Notes under the pieces: generated by a model
Database searches by the model: none
Told to the model about the DNA's origin: nothing
Seen by the model: only the letters and a program-made list of their open reading frames with translations
In this document: positions 1 to 8,073 of the stretch, in pieces
Position numbering within the stretch: the stretch's first letter is position 1
Layout of the letters: each line of letters opens with the position of its first letter
Program-made: the position numbers and the translations under genes
Assembly (NCBI RefSeq): GCF_023061285.1
Contig: NZ_JAKGAM010000001.1
Coordinates: 1-64,000 of the forward strand
Direction of reading: 5' to 3'
DNA from: Chromohalobacter nigrandesensis
GTDB taxonomy: Bacteria; Pseudomonadota; Gammaproteobacteria; Pseudomonadales; Halomonadaceae
Length of the DNA: 64,000 nt

Positions 1-151
1 CTGAACGCAAGAGGGGCGTGGAAAGAAATAGCGCCTCCCGGATATTTTGTAGCGTGCAAACTGGGGTGCGGCATTATCACCCTCCCCATTCGGCTGCCGC
101 TCTTTCGGCTATCGGTTATCATGCCGTTCGTATTGCACGCCGGGAGCCCCT

Positions 152-1423
152 ATGCATCAGCCCTTACCTCTCTCTACCCCCAACCGCAACCTGGTGCGAC
201 TGACCATTGTGCGCGGCATCACGTGGACCGGTTTTCTTGGGGCGATCATTTTCGGGATCGAAGTACTAGGCTTTCAGCTGCATGTGATGCCCGTCATCCT
301 GGTCATCATTGCCATGGGGTTGGTTAACGTCGCTACCTGGTGGCGACTGGGACGCCCAAGGGCCGTGACTGACATCGAATACCTAGCGCACCTCTTGATA
401 GATGTAGTTGGTTTGAGCCTCTTGTTTTACTATACGGGCGGATCTACCAATCCCTTCATCACCTACTACCTCGTCCCGGTAACCATCGCCGCAGCAACAC
501 TTCCCTGGCGCTTCGCCTGGGTCATCGCCGTCGCCTCCCTGACCAGTTACACCACCATGATGCTGTTTTACGAACCCGTTCCACAGTTAAGCAACGGATT
601 CGTGGGCACGGGTATTCGCCTGCACATCATCGGCATGTGGCTGAACTTCAGCCTGTCGGCTGGTCTCGTGACATTTTTCATCTTCAAGATGGCACACGCA
701 TTGCGGCGGCGGGACCTTACGCTCTCGCGTACCCGCGAGACGGCCTTGCGCAATGAGCAGGTGCTCGCTGTAGCTACACAGGCCGCCGGCACCGCCCACG
801 AACTAGGCACGCCCTTGTCCACCATGGCGGTGCTACTTAGCGAGATGCGACAGGAAGCGCGCGACAACTCGCCGCTCGTGGAGGACATCGATTTATTGCG
901 ACAACAAGTCGACACCTGCAAGGCACGCCTGCAGACGCTCGTGGCCAATGCCGACAGGCGACGTCTGGCCAAGCCTGAGATCGTCGCCGCCGAGACATGG
1001 CTACGCGATGTTCTGCAACGCTGGCTAGTATTGCGTCCCGATGTGAGCCATCGCATCGATATACAAGGCAAGCGTGGTACTCCTTACATCGCCACCGACA
1101 CCACGCTCGAGCAAGCGATCATGAACCTGCTCAACAACGCGGCTGACGCCAATCCCATGGATATTTCCATCTTGCTCGACTGGACGCAGGATGACGTCAT
1201 CATCGACATCCGCGATCATGGTCCCGGTGTCTCGATGAATATCGCCGACCAGTTGGGCGAAACATTCATCTCGACCAAGAGCAAGGGCATGGGCATCGGT
1301 CTTTTTCTGACCCACGCTACGATCAATCGCTTCGGCGGTGGCGTCAGTCTCTACAATCACGAAGAAGGCGGCACGCTTACCGAGGTCAAGCTGCCACGGG
1401 CGACAGCAGGCAACCCTGCCTGA
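152..1423 (+). CDS. regB: RegB/PrrB-type redox sensor histidine kinase
   Basis: Inner-membrane sensor kinase of 423 aa that should phosphorylate the response regulator encoded 17 nt downstream. Residues about 20-185 hold roughly six hydrophobic segments. GGSTNPF at 96-102 matches the GGxxNPF quinone-binding loop of RegB. The H-box (AGTAHELGTPLST) puts the phosphoacceptor at His216, and Cys256 lies exactly 40 residues on, the same spacing as His225/Cys265 of Rhodobacter RegB, where the cysteine is a redox switch. The C-terminal HATPase domain shows N (NLLNNAADA), G1 (DHGPG) and G2 (GMGIGL) boxes. A GGGAG ribosome site lies 4-5 nt before the ATG. Family assignment is firm; the signal sensed is inferred from homologues. 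Confidence 0.9.
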   Translation: MHQPLPLSTPNRNLVRLTIVRGITWTGFLGAIIFGIEVLGFQLHVMPVILVIIAMGLVNVATWWRLGRPRAVTDIEYLAHLLIDVVGLSLLFYYTGGSTNPFITYYLVPVTIAAATLPWRFAWVIAVASLTSYTTMMLFYEPVPQLSNGFVGTGIRLHIIGMWLNFSLSAGLVTFFIFKMAHALRRRDLTLSRTRETALRNEQVLAVATQAAGTAHELGTPLSTMAVLLSEMRQEARDNSPLVEDIDLLRQQVDTCKARLQTLVANADRRRLAKPEIVAAETWLRDVLQRWLVLRPDVSHRIDIQGKRGTPYIATDTTLEQAIMNLLNNAADANPMDISILLDWTQDDVIIDIRDHGPGVSMNIADQLGETFISTKSKGMGIGLFLTHATINRFGGGVSLYNHEEGGTLTEVKLPRATAGNPA

Positions 1424-1440
1424 AAGCGACGGAGAACATC

Positions 1441-1980
1441 ATGTCAGCAGATGCCGAACGGCTATTGATCATCGACGATGACGAACAGTTTTGCTTTGTC
1501 ATGGCACGTGCCATGCGGCGGCGGGGATTCGAAGTCACGACCGCCATGACCGAAGAAGAAGCGCTGGCCAGCATACGGCAAGCACCACCCCATATGGCAA
1601 CGCTCGATCTGAAGCTCGAACACTCGTCGGGGCTCAAACTACTTCCCGAACTACTGGCGCTGGCCCCGGCATGTCATGTTGTCGTGCTGACAGGCTATTC
1701 GAGCATCGCGACTGCGGTAGAAGCCATCAAACTGGGTGCCGTCAATTATCTGTGTAAGCCAGCCGATGCCGACGAGATACTGGCGTCTCTGGAGCGAGAA
1801 GGCGGCGACCCCGATATCGACATCGCCGATAGCCCGCCTTCCGTGAACCGGGTGACCTGGGAGCATATCCAGAAGGTGCTACAGGAACACGACGGCAATA
1901 TCTCCGCGACCGCGCGCGCACTGGGAATGCACCGTCGAACGCTGCAGCGCAAACTGCAAAAGCGTCCTGTTAGGCGCTAG
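1441..1980 (+). CDS. regA: RegA/PrrA-type response regulator
   Basis: Cytoplasmic two-component regulator of 179 aa, partner of the preceding kinase. The receiver domain covers residues 7-120 with the acidic pocket DDD at 12-14, phosphoacceptor Asp56 (ATLDLKL), the conserved Thr in LTGYSS and Lys in CKPAD. An acidic, Pro-containing linker leads to a Fis-type helix-turn-helix at the C-terminus (RALGMHRRTLQRKL), nearly invariant among RegA/PrrA/ActR proteins. Family members control respiration and redox-balancing genes in response to quinone state. The gene converges on the dehydrogenase gene 18 nt downstream, so the operon ends here. Confidence 0.9.
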   Translation: MSADAERLLIIDDDEQFCFVMARAMRRRGFEVTTAMTEEEALASIRQAPPHMATLDLKLEHSSGLKLLPELLALAPACHVVVLTGYSSIATAVEAIKLGAVNYLCKPADADEILASLEREGGDPDIDIADSPPSVNRVTWEHIQKVLQEHDGNISATARALGMHRRTLQRKLQKRPVRR

Positions 1981-1998
1981 TCGGCATCGCCGTTACTG

Positions 1999-2775
1999 CT
2001 ACTGCGCGGTCCACCCGAGGTCCATGCTCCAGCATGCCCCGGTCACCGCGCCGGCCTTCTCCGACGCCAGGTAACTGACCAATGCCGCCACTTCGTCGGG
2101 CTCGATAAGGCGCTTGATGGCGGCGTTTTTCAGCATTATTTCCTCAATCACCTGCTGCTCGTCCATACCATTGAGACGCGCCTGATCGGCGATCTGGCTT
2201 TCCACCAGAGGCGTGCGCACGTAAGCAGGACAAAGCGCGTTGACCGTGATACCTGCCTCACCGCCTTCCAGAGCCGCCGTTCGCGTCAGTCCTACCAAAC
2301 CATGCTTGGCACTGACATAGGCCGTCTTGCCCGGCGACGCGACGCTGGCATGGATCGACGCCATGTTGATGATCCGCCCCCATTGGCCTTGACACATATG
2401 CGGCCATACCGCTTGCGTCAACAAGAAAGGAGCCGTCAACATTAGATCGATGATCTGACGCCATTTCGCTTCAGGAAAATCCTGCAGCGCTTCCACATGC
2501 TGGATGCCCGCATTATTGACCAGTATATCGACGCGCCCGAAACGCTTGATGGCCTCCATCACCGAACCACGACATGCATCCGGGCCGGTGAGATCTGCCT
2601 GGTAGAAGACGGCACCCGCGGCTTCTGCAACATCCACGCCTTGCGGATTGGCATCCACCGCTAATACCTGCAATCCCTCTTGGCAGAACTGCTTGACCAC
2701 CGCTTCACCGATACCGCTGGAACTGCCGGTCACGATCGCGACGCGCGGATGGCCCAGTGTGGAAGGGGCTACCAT
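1999..2775 (-). CDS. bdhA: 3-hydroxybutyrate dehydrogenase (SDR family)
   Basis: 258-aa cytoplasmic enzyme expected to interconvert D-3-hydroxybutyrate and acetoacetate with NAD, in polyhydroxybutyrate breakdown. It shows the SDR glycine motif TGSSSGIG, the NNAG motif, and the Ser...Tyr-x3-Lys site (SIHASVASPG then AYVSAKHG). The block around NALCPAYVRTPLVE and the late RLIEPDEVA region are typical of bacterial D-3-hydroxybutyrate dehydrogenases. The reading frame runs further upstream, but the ATG at 2775 has a GAGGAG ribosome site and gives the usual length, so it is preferred. It is divergent from the phosphatase gene across a 155-nt gap. Confidence 0.88.
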   Translation of the reverse strand: MVAPSTLGHPRVAIVTGSSSGIGEAVVKQFCQEGLQVLAVDANPQGVDVAEAAGAVFYQADLTGPDACRGSVMEAIKRFGRVDILVNNAGIQHVEALQDFPEAKWRQIIDLMLTAPFLLTQAVWPHMCQGQWGRIINMASIHASVASPGKTAYVSAKHGLVGLTRTAALEGGEAGITVNALCPAYVRTPLVESQIADQARLNGMDEQQVIEEIMLKNAAIKRLIEPDEVAALVSYLASEKAGAVTGACWSMDLGWTAQ

Positions 2776-2930
2776 GGCACTCTCCTCGATAAAGAGACGA
2801 ACTAAACTCAGCATAAGACGTGCATTGCGACATATGCCAGCATGGCGCATCACTTACGCCATGCGGCAGGCCTGTTAGACTAAAGCTAACATTGAGTACT
2901 GGCAGCAACGCATTGCCCCGAGGAGACCGC

Positions 2931-3764
2931 ATGGAGCCTTCCCAACGGCTTGCTGAAGCCGAGCGTATCGCACGGCTAGCAGGAGAACGCATCGTCGCGG
3001 CGCGCGAGTCGCAAGCGTTTCAGCAACGCTACAAAAGCGGTGACGAACTCGTGACCGACGCCGATGTCGAAATCGATCAGCTCATCGCGTCCGAGCTTGA
3101 TGCCCATTTTCAGGACGATGCGCGTCTCACGGAGGAAATTTCTCCAGACCGCGATGTGCTCGAAGACAATGACGCCGTATGGATCGTCGACCCCATCGAC
3201 GGCACGGTGAATTTTGCGTATGGACACCCTCATGTCGCGGTGTCCATCGCCTGGGCGTCGGAGGGCAAGATACGCGTGGGCGTCGTTCATGCGCCCTTCC
3301 TGGGAGAAACGTTCACGGCACTACGCGGTGAAGGCGCCTGGCTGAACGGCGAGCCCCTTCAGGCCAGCAACGCGAGCGAGTTGCCCCGTAGCTTGATCGC
3401 CACAGGATTTCCCTATCGCCGCGATGCGCGTGCTCCCTTGTTCCGCCGCATCGCGGGCGTGCTCACCAGTTGTCGCGACATCCGCCGCAATGGGTCGGCT
3501 GCACTGGATCTATGTCACGTCGCTTGCGGCCGTATCGATGCGTATTATGAGAGTGTCTCGCCTTGGGATTTTGCCGCTGGCTTGTTGATCGCGCGTGAAG
3601 CAGGTGCCAAGACAGGGCATCTCTACCAGTGCCCCGACCGCATCCCGTCCGAACTGTATGGAGAGAACATACTGGTGGGTGCGCCGAGGATATACGACGC
3701 GTTGCGCGACATCCTCTTGAAGGCCGACGACGACCGGCTCGACGAGATCGAGGCACAAAATTGA
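2931..3764 (+). CDS. Inositol monophosphatase family protein
   Basis: 277-aa Mg-dependent, Li-sensitive phosphatase fold. Metal-site motif 1 is Asp87-Pro-Ile-Asp90-Gly-Thr (then NF), with a preceding Glu pair at 68-69. Motif 2 is Trp212-Asp213 in PWDFAAG. Substrate cannot be read from sequence: inositol phosphate, histidinol phosphate and 3'-phosphoadenosine phosphate enzymes share these motifs. It is not the rRNA-linked SuhB by any context seen here. The start at 2931 has an AGGAG at 2921; an upstream in-frame extension lacks such a site. The next gene is glutaredoxin 120 nt on, with a hairpin between. Confidence 0.8.
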   Translation: MEPSQRLAEAERIARLAGERIVAARESQAFQQRYKSGDELVTDADVEIDQLIASELDAHFQDDARLTEEISPDRDVLEDNDAVWIVDPIDGTVNFAYGHPHVAVSIAWASEGKIRVGVVHAPFLGETFTALRGEGAWLNGEPLQASNASELPRSLIATGFPYRRDARAPLFRRIAGVLTSCRDIRRNGSAALDLCHVACGRIDAYYESVSPWDFAAGLLIAREAGAKTGHLYQCPDRIPSELYGENILVGAPRIYDALRDILLKADDDRLDEIEAQN

Positions 3765-3780
3765 GTTGCCATAGAACACC

Positions 3781-3810
3781 CCAATAGCGTGTGTAGCAAG
3801 ACACTATTGG
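3781..3810. promoter_or_regulatory. Inverted repeat between phosphatase and glutaredoxin genes
   Basis: The arms CCAATA and TATTGG close an inner GTGT/ACAC stem, giving an interrupted hairpin of ten pairs. No run of T follows on the plus strand, so it is not a standard terminator. It may be an operator for the glutaredoxin gene or a weak 3' structure; function is not shown. Confidence 0.3.
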
Positions 3811-3884
3811 CACCTCATGAGCGATTCCGGAAAAATGGACTCCAAGTTCATGGCATACAAATCCCTTAAATCAAGGAGAACCCT

Positions 3885-4157
3885 ATGTTGGCAGTGATTT
3901 TCGGCCGTCCTGGCTGCCCTTTCTGCGTACGTGCCAAGGAACTCGCTGAACAGCTCAGCGAAGCGCGCGACGATTTCGGCTTCCGTTATATCGACATTCA
4001 CGAAGAAGGCATTACCAAAGCCGATATGGAAAAGACCATCGGCAAGCCCGTCGAAACGGTACCGCAAATCTTCATCGATCATACTCATATCGGCGGCTTC
4101 ACTGAGTTCGACCAACACGTTCGCGATAATGAACTGATGCCCGCGACTCAGAGCTGA
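3885..4157 (+). CDS. grxA: Glutaredoxin 1 (GrxA)
   Basis: 90-aa cytoplasmic dithiol glutaredoxin that passes electrons from glutathione to ribonucleotide reductase and protein disulfides. The active site is Cys11-Pro-Phe-Cys14; E. coli Grx1 has CPYC, so the Phe is a mild variant. Downstream signatures match GrxA closely: GKPVETVPQIFID with the cis-Pro, then HIGGFTEFD. The length fits the family. The ATG has an AAGGAG ribosome site 7 nt upstream. It seems to be a single-gene unit closed by a hairpin after the stop. Confidence 0.93.
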   Translation: MLAVIFGRPGCPFCVRAKELAEQLSEARDDFGFRYIDIHEEGITKADMEKTIGKPVETVPQIFIDHTHIGGFTEFDQHVRDNELMPATQS

Positions 4158-4163
4158 CCCCCT

Positions 4164-4210
4164 CAGCGCCAACCCTCGTCGTTACAAGGGCTGGCGCTGC
4201 CTACCTTTTG
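4164..4210 (+). terminator. Terminator after grxA
   Basis: Stem CAGCGCCA...TGGCGCTG with an inner CCCT/AGGG pair, followed by a T-rich stretch containing TTTT. It sits 7 nt after the stop codon of grxA. Confidence 0.55.
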
Positions 4211-4313
4211 CCTGTCTTCCGCAAACACGCGATAAAGCGTTGAATCCGCATCCGCCCACGCAATGAGAAAGCACTATACTCAGTGCATTGCGACAGGAGT
4301 CGAGGTGGTAGTC

Positions 4314-5075
4314 ATGCAACGCGATGAATTCCTGCAGCAACTTTGGCTCGACTATATACATTGCCATCCCGATATAGGGGCTCTCTCGCTCTGGCCACTC
4401 GAGAACCGCGTCGAGTACTGCGTGCTGGTGACACTCAATCGTGCGCCTTACCAAGCACAGCGCTTGCTCCCAGCGCTTTATCATTTCGGTTATCGGCGCG
4501 TTGGTCGCCACGCCATGGCAGACCGGGGCATACTCGCCAATGTGCTGAGCCCAGGTAATGACGATGCATGGATCGTGCTCATCGAGCTGCAACTGGACAC
4601 GCTGACACAAACGCCACGCCGACATTTGGAAGCGCTCGTCAATCGGTCTCATCCACAAGACAGCCGCGGTCAGAACCTTCTTTCGCGAGGCCGCCCCTGG
4701 CCAATGCCCGATTGGGCGACTTTCCAACAGTTGCATGAGGCCCACCCGCTCGCCGCCTGGTTAGCCATCATGGGCCCTCGCATGCATCACATCGGCTTCG
4801 ATTGCCAGCGGTCAGGACACGATATCGCCGAATATGCCGACGTGATTGCCGAGGCAGGATTGAAGTCGGGAGATCAGGCACTTCTGCCCATCTCTCCCTT
4901 GCTAGACCATCGTTACTATGCCTGTTGTACGCAGCGGGCAGTATTTGCTGCCGGTGATGAACATCGCGTCACCACCGGTGGCCTTGCCCTGGTACAGAAG
5001 CGGCTTTCCGGAACCCGCGAGCGCGCTGCGGAACTATTGTTGCCGCAACACACGCGCTGTGAGTTCAGTGCCTAG
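4314..5075 (+). CDS. DUF1338-like protein, possibly without a full metal site
   Basis: 253-aa predicted soluble protein. The start EFLQQLWLDY and a pattern of two paired half-domains (residues about 1-110 and 140-250) recall DUF1338, the family of 2-oxoadipate dioxygenase HglS. The second histidine motif has a plausible match (RMHHIGFD, about 166-173), but the first (usually NDHIA) is replaced by VEYCVLVTLN without His, so the iron site may be incomplete. The ATG at 4314 follows GAGGTGG with 5 nt spacing; an ATG 51 nt upstream lacks a good site. It ends 9 nt from the convergent transporter gene. Family call is tentative and no activity is claimed. Confidence 0.45.
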   Translation: MQRDEFLQQLWLDYIHCHPDIGALSLWPLENRVEYCVLVTLNRAPYQAQRLLPALYHFGYRRVGRHAMADRGILANVLSPGNDDAWIVLIELQLDTLTQTPRRHLEALVNRSHPQDSRGQNLLSRGRPWPMPDWATFQQLHEAHPLAAWLAIMGPRMHHIGFDCQRSGHDIAEYADVIAEAGLKSGDQALLPISPLLDHRYYACCTQRAVFAAGDEHRVTTGGLALVQKRLSGTRERAAELLLPQHTRCEFSA

Positions 5076-5084
5076 GAAGCTCGC

Positions 5085-6428
5085 TCAGCGTGCCTCTTCT
5101 TCCGCTTCCGGCAATGGCTCACTGCGATCATACGCCGCCCAGTCGTCTTCGTAGGAAGGCTCGAAATCGAGTTCGAATTGCTGAGGCTCGAAACGTGGGT
5201 CCAGTTCACTGAGATAATGCGTCGACTCCACCATCGGCACGGCTGCCACGTAAGGCTCTTGCTCCACCTCCGGGGAAACGCCCTTGGAACCATGGAGCCT
5301 CACCATGACGAACATCGACAATGCCAGCGCAGCACCGCCAAGGAATAGCCATAGTCCGTCGGGACCGGTCACCTCCATAATCACGGACGCGCTATAAGGC
5401 CCGATAACCGATCCAATGCCATACCAGATCAACAGCTTGGCATTGGCTTGAATGGTTTCCTCGGGTTCGAGCCAATCGTTGGTGTGCGACAGGCTCAAGG
5501 AGTAGAGCGTGTGCAGCATCGCGGTATGAAAACAGGCCACCACCAGCAGCACCCAGAAGTCGAACCTAGCCGCCAACGAGATCATGACCCCGGACACCGC
5601 CATCACCAAAGTCATGCAGAGGATCACCTTGCGACGATCAAGGCGGTCGGAGATGCGCCCCAGCGTCCATTGGGCCACCAGCGCCACCAGGGTGGTAATC
5701 GCCATGAACTGCGCCGTTTGCGCGGTCGAAAGGCCAATCTCCTGGCCATAGTAGGGCGTCATCGCAAAAAAGGACTGAACCATCAGCCCCGCCGTAAAGG
5801 CACCAACCAGCCCGACTGGCGCGCGGCGATACAGTTCTCGCAGCGAGATCTTGCTGGAAATCTCGTGAGACGAGCGCGTCGGGCCATTTATCCGGTAAAT
5901 CGACAACGGCACCAGCGACAGCGTGAATAGAATCCCCGAGACCGAAAACAGCACGAATGTCGCCGGGTCGGCAACATTGAGCAACCACTGGCCGACCGCC
6001 AGAGACGAGGTCGAGATGACCAGATACCATCCCAATACGCGTCCCCGGTTATCGTTCGTCGACTCCCCCGAAACCCACGACTCCATGACCATCAGCAAGC
6101 CCGCAGTCGCCGCACCGCCGAACAGGCGCCACACCAACCACGCCCAGGGATCCACCCACAAACCATGCAGCATCGCCGTCACCGCCAGCACGGCCGCACA
6201 AGCCGCAAAGACGCGAATATGCCCCACCGAGCGGATGCGCTTCTCGATCAAATAACTTCCGATCACGAAACCCAACGAGAAGCTCGACATCAACAAACCC
6301 GCCATCTGCGAGGGAAACCCCTCCAGCGACATGCGCACCCCCAGCAAGGTCATGATCAAGCCATGACCGAGCAGGAAACTGATTTCACTGAGAAATAGAA
6401 TAGGCAGGGTGGCGGGCAGGCTGCGCAA
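5085..6428 (-). CDS. MFS transporter, TTG start
   Basis: 447-aa major facilitator protein with about 12 membrane segments. The first half carries the VIGSYLIEKRIRSVGHIR loop, the second DRLDRRKVI, both loop 2/8-type MFS signatures. An acidic C-terminal tail (last ~60 residues) is cytoplasmic. It resembles the YcaD-like branch; substrate unknown. The frame is open to 6578, but the perfect AGGAGG five bases before the TTG at 6428 and the position of the first membrane helix soon after make TTG the likely start. The upstream 50 codons are polar and atypical for the family. Confidence 0.75.
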   Translation of the reverse strand: MRSLPATLPILFLSEISFLLGHGLIMTLLGVRMSLEGFPSQMAGLLMSSFSLGFVIGSYLIEKRIRSVGHIRVFAACAAVLAVTAMLHGLWVDPWAWLVWRLFGGAATAGLLMVMESWVSGESTNDNRGRVLGWYLVISTSSLAVGQWLLNVADPATFVLFSVSGILFTLSLVPLSIYRINGPTRSSHEISSKISLRELYRRAPVGLVGAFTAGLMVQSFFAMTPYYGQEIGLSTAQTAQFMAITTLVALVAQWTLGRISDRLDRRKVILCMTLVMAVSGVMISLAARFDFWVLLVVACFHTAMLHTLYSLSLSHTNDWLEPEETIQANAKLLIWYGIGSVIGPYSASVIMEVTGPDGLWLFLGGAALALSMFVMVRLHGSKGVSPEVEQEPYVAAVPMVESTHYLSELDPRFEPQQFELDFEPSYEDDWAAYDRSEPLPEAEEEAR

Positions 6429-6909
6429 ATCGACCTCCTGGCGATAGTAGCGTATGGATTTGGCGTGCTTCGCTGAGGCACGCCCTGAGAATTCATCGGA
6501 CAAGCGAGTGATTCTACCTCCTAGCGCGCATGACGACATCCACTCCTCCCGGGATATCGCCGATCCTCCGTCCAGCATAGAAGATCAAATATGCCCCCTG
6601 CAGGAGATGAGACAAGTCATCCACAAAAACTGTGGATAACACTGTGCATGAGCGGCGTTGAAGCCGCTATTTCGGCATGTCGTTTCCCACCTCGCCTTGG
6701 ATTGGTCAGATTTTCATCATCTCCCTGTCATCATGACGTGGGACGTACATATCGAGTTATCGCTCCCCTTTCGTCGAGTGGACAGCACGCTACCGACTTG
6801 TTTTTAATACTATCATGGTGCAACGCAACATCGTCGCGCAGCTTCCCCATGCCGCTCCAGGAGACGTCGATCTGAAGACAGATAGCGGGGTAGATGACTC
6901 GGAGGTCAC
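6429..6909. other. Intergenic stretch with paired DnaA-box-like sites
   Basis: About 480 bases between the divergent transporter gene and the aacS remnant. No convincing gene is seen. It holds the inverted DnaA-box-like pair at 6617-6639 and, near 6790-6815, an AT-rich TTGTTT...TACTAT stretch that could be the old aacS promoter. Confidence 0.5.
6617..6639. promoter_or_regulatory. Inverted pair of DnaA-box-like 9-mers
   Basis: TCATCCACA at 6617-6625 (one base off the consensus TTATCCACA) and TGTGGATAA at 6631-6639 (exact consensus on the minus strand) face each other across AAAAC. The 7-bp arms also form a perfect inverted repeat. No other boxes or oriC genes are near, so this is not an origin; it may be a DnaA titration or regulatory site upstream of the transporter gene. 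Confidence 0.45.
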
Positions 6910-7100
6910 ATGACCACGCCCCTTTGGGAGCCGTCGACGACGGCCATACAAAGCACGCAAATGTACGCACTGATGCAGCACATCGACTGCGAGCACGGCA
7001 CATCGCTGGCAGACTACGAGCACTGCATGCCTGGAGCGTCGAGCATCTTGGCGCTTTCTGGGAACTCCTGTGGGAGGAGTTCGACATCATCGCCGAGTGA
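6910..7100 (+). pseudogene. aacS: 5' remnant of acetoacetyl-CoA synthetase gene
   Basis: An ATG with a perfect GGAGG site opens a frame starting MTTPLWEPS and continuing QMYALMQHI...SLADYE, the usual N-terminus of acetoacetyl-CoA synthetase. At about 7021 one base is missing; the match then goes on in another frame (ALHAWSVEH, AFWELLWEEFDIIAE) and hits a stop at 7098-7100. Only about 63 of some 650 codons remain and the rest of the gene is absent. The intact enzyme activates acetoacetate to acetoacetyl-CoA. Calling it aacS rests on recall of the family N-terminus, which is characteristic. It lies just upstream of the acyltransferase gene. Confidence 0.75.
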
Positions 7101-7185
7101 TACGCACGCCATCACCTGGGCAGAGACTGGGCAGTCGCTACACGATCCAGTAGCATAAGTTGCCAAGTCATTGAAGGAGAACGGC

Positions 7186-8073
7186 ATGGCGACCCTCAAG
7201 GGGCTGACGAGCGTGCTGTTGCTGATCGCCAATACGCTTTTTTGGGGTGTGCCGCTTTATCTGCTGACGCTCCTCAAGCTCGTCACGCCAACGCGACGTT
7301 TGCGCCTACGCGTCCTGGCAGGACTCAACGCCATCGCCCTGGCCTGGGTCGCCACCAACAACTGGTGGATTCGTCATTGGGTCAAGCCAAACATCACCGC
7401 GCACTTACCCGAGGGTCTTTCTCCAAGCCAGTGGTGGCTGGTCATCGCCAACCATCGCAGTTGGACGGACATCTTCGTCATGCAGTACGTGCTGTACGGA
7501 CGGACCTCGATGCCCAAATTTTTTCTCAAGCGTGAGCTGATTTTCATCCCGATCATCGGCCTCGCCTGGTGGGCGCTGGAGTTTCCCTTCATGCGCCGCT
7601 ATGCACGCAGCGAGCTCACCCAGCGGCCACAGTTGGCAGAGCGCGACCGCCGCGCGACGCAACGCATGTGCGAGCGGGCACAGGAAATGCCGATGACGAT
7701 TTACAATTTCGTTGAAGGTACGCGCTTCACCCCCGCCAAGCGCGATCGGCAAGCGAGCCCTTTTCGGCATCTGCTGCGACCCAAGGCCGGAGGAACCGCA
7801 CAGGTAATACGTCTAATGGGTGATCGTCTGAGCGGCATTCTCGACATCACGCTTCATTATCGCCACGCGGCCCCAAACTTTTGGCATTTCCTTTGTGGCC
7901 GCGAAATCCCTATCCACATGGAGGCACGCCGACTCAACGTGCCCACCTGGATGAGCAATGGCGACTATCATCTGGACCCGCACTACAAGGAACGCTTCCA
8001 TTCATGGCTGAACGCGCTATGGGAGGAAAAGGATCGTGCGCTCGCATCGTTCCCCTCCTCCTCTTTGTCTTGA
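7186..8073 (+). CDS. YihG/PlsC-type membrane acyltransferase
   Basis: 295-aa inner-membrane 1-acyl-glycerol-phosphate acyltransferase family protein. After one or two N-terminal hydrophobic segments (residues 8-30, 45-60) comes the catalytic HX4D motif, His90 to Asp95 (NHRSWTD), then FPFMRR and the substrate-binding FVEGTR motif. The branch with NHRSWTDIFVMQ is that of YihG, which adds unsaturated acyl chains to lysophosphatidic acid in E. coli. The start is the ATG with AAGGAGA 5 nt upstream. Its 3' end overlaps the start of the NlpD-like gene, suggesting co-transcription. Confidence 0.8.
   Translation: MATLKGLTSVLLLIANTLFWGVPLYLLTLLKLVTPTRRLRLRVLAGLNAIALAWVATNNWWIRHWVKPNITAHLPEGLSPSQWWLVIANHRSWTDIFVMQYVLYGRTSMPKFFLKRELIFIPIIGLAWWALEFPFMRRYARSELTQRPQLAERDRRATQRMCERAQEMPMTIYNFVEGTRFTPAKRDRQASPFRHLLRPKAGGTAQVIRLMGDRLSGILDITLHYRHAAPNFWHFLCGREIPIHMEARRLNVPTWMSNGDYHLDPHYKERFHSWLNALWEEKDRALASFPSSSLS

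Noticed and set aside
5448-5930. 160-codon plus-strand frame inside the MFS gene
   Set aside because: Antisense to a clear membrane protein gene, low-complexity His/Arg/Gln product.
7374-7770. Minus-strand frames over the acyltransferase gene
   Set aside because: Shadows; no family match.
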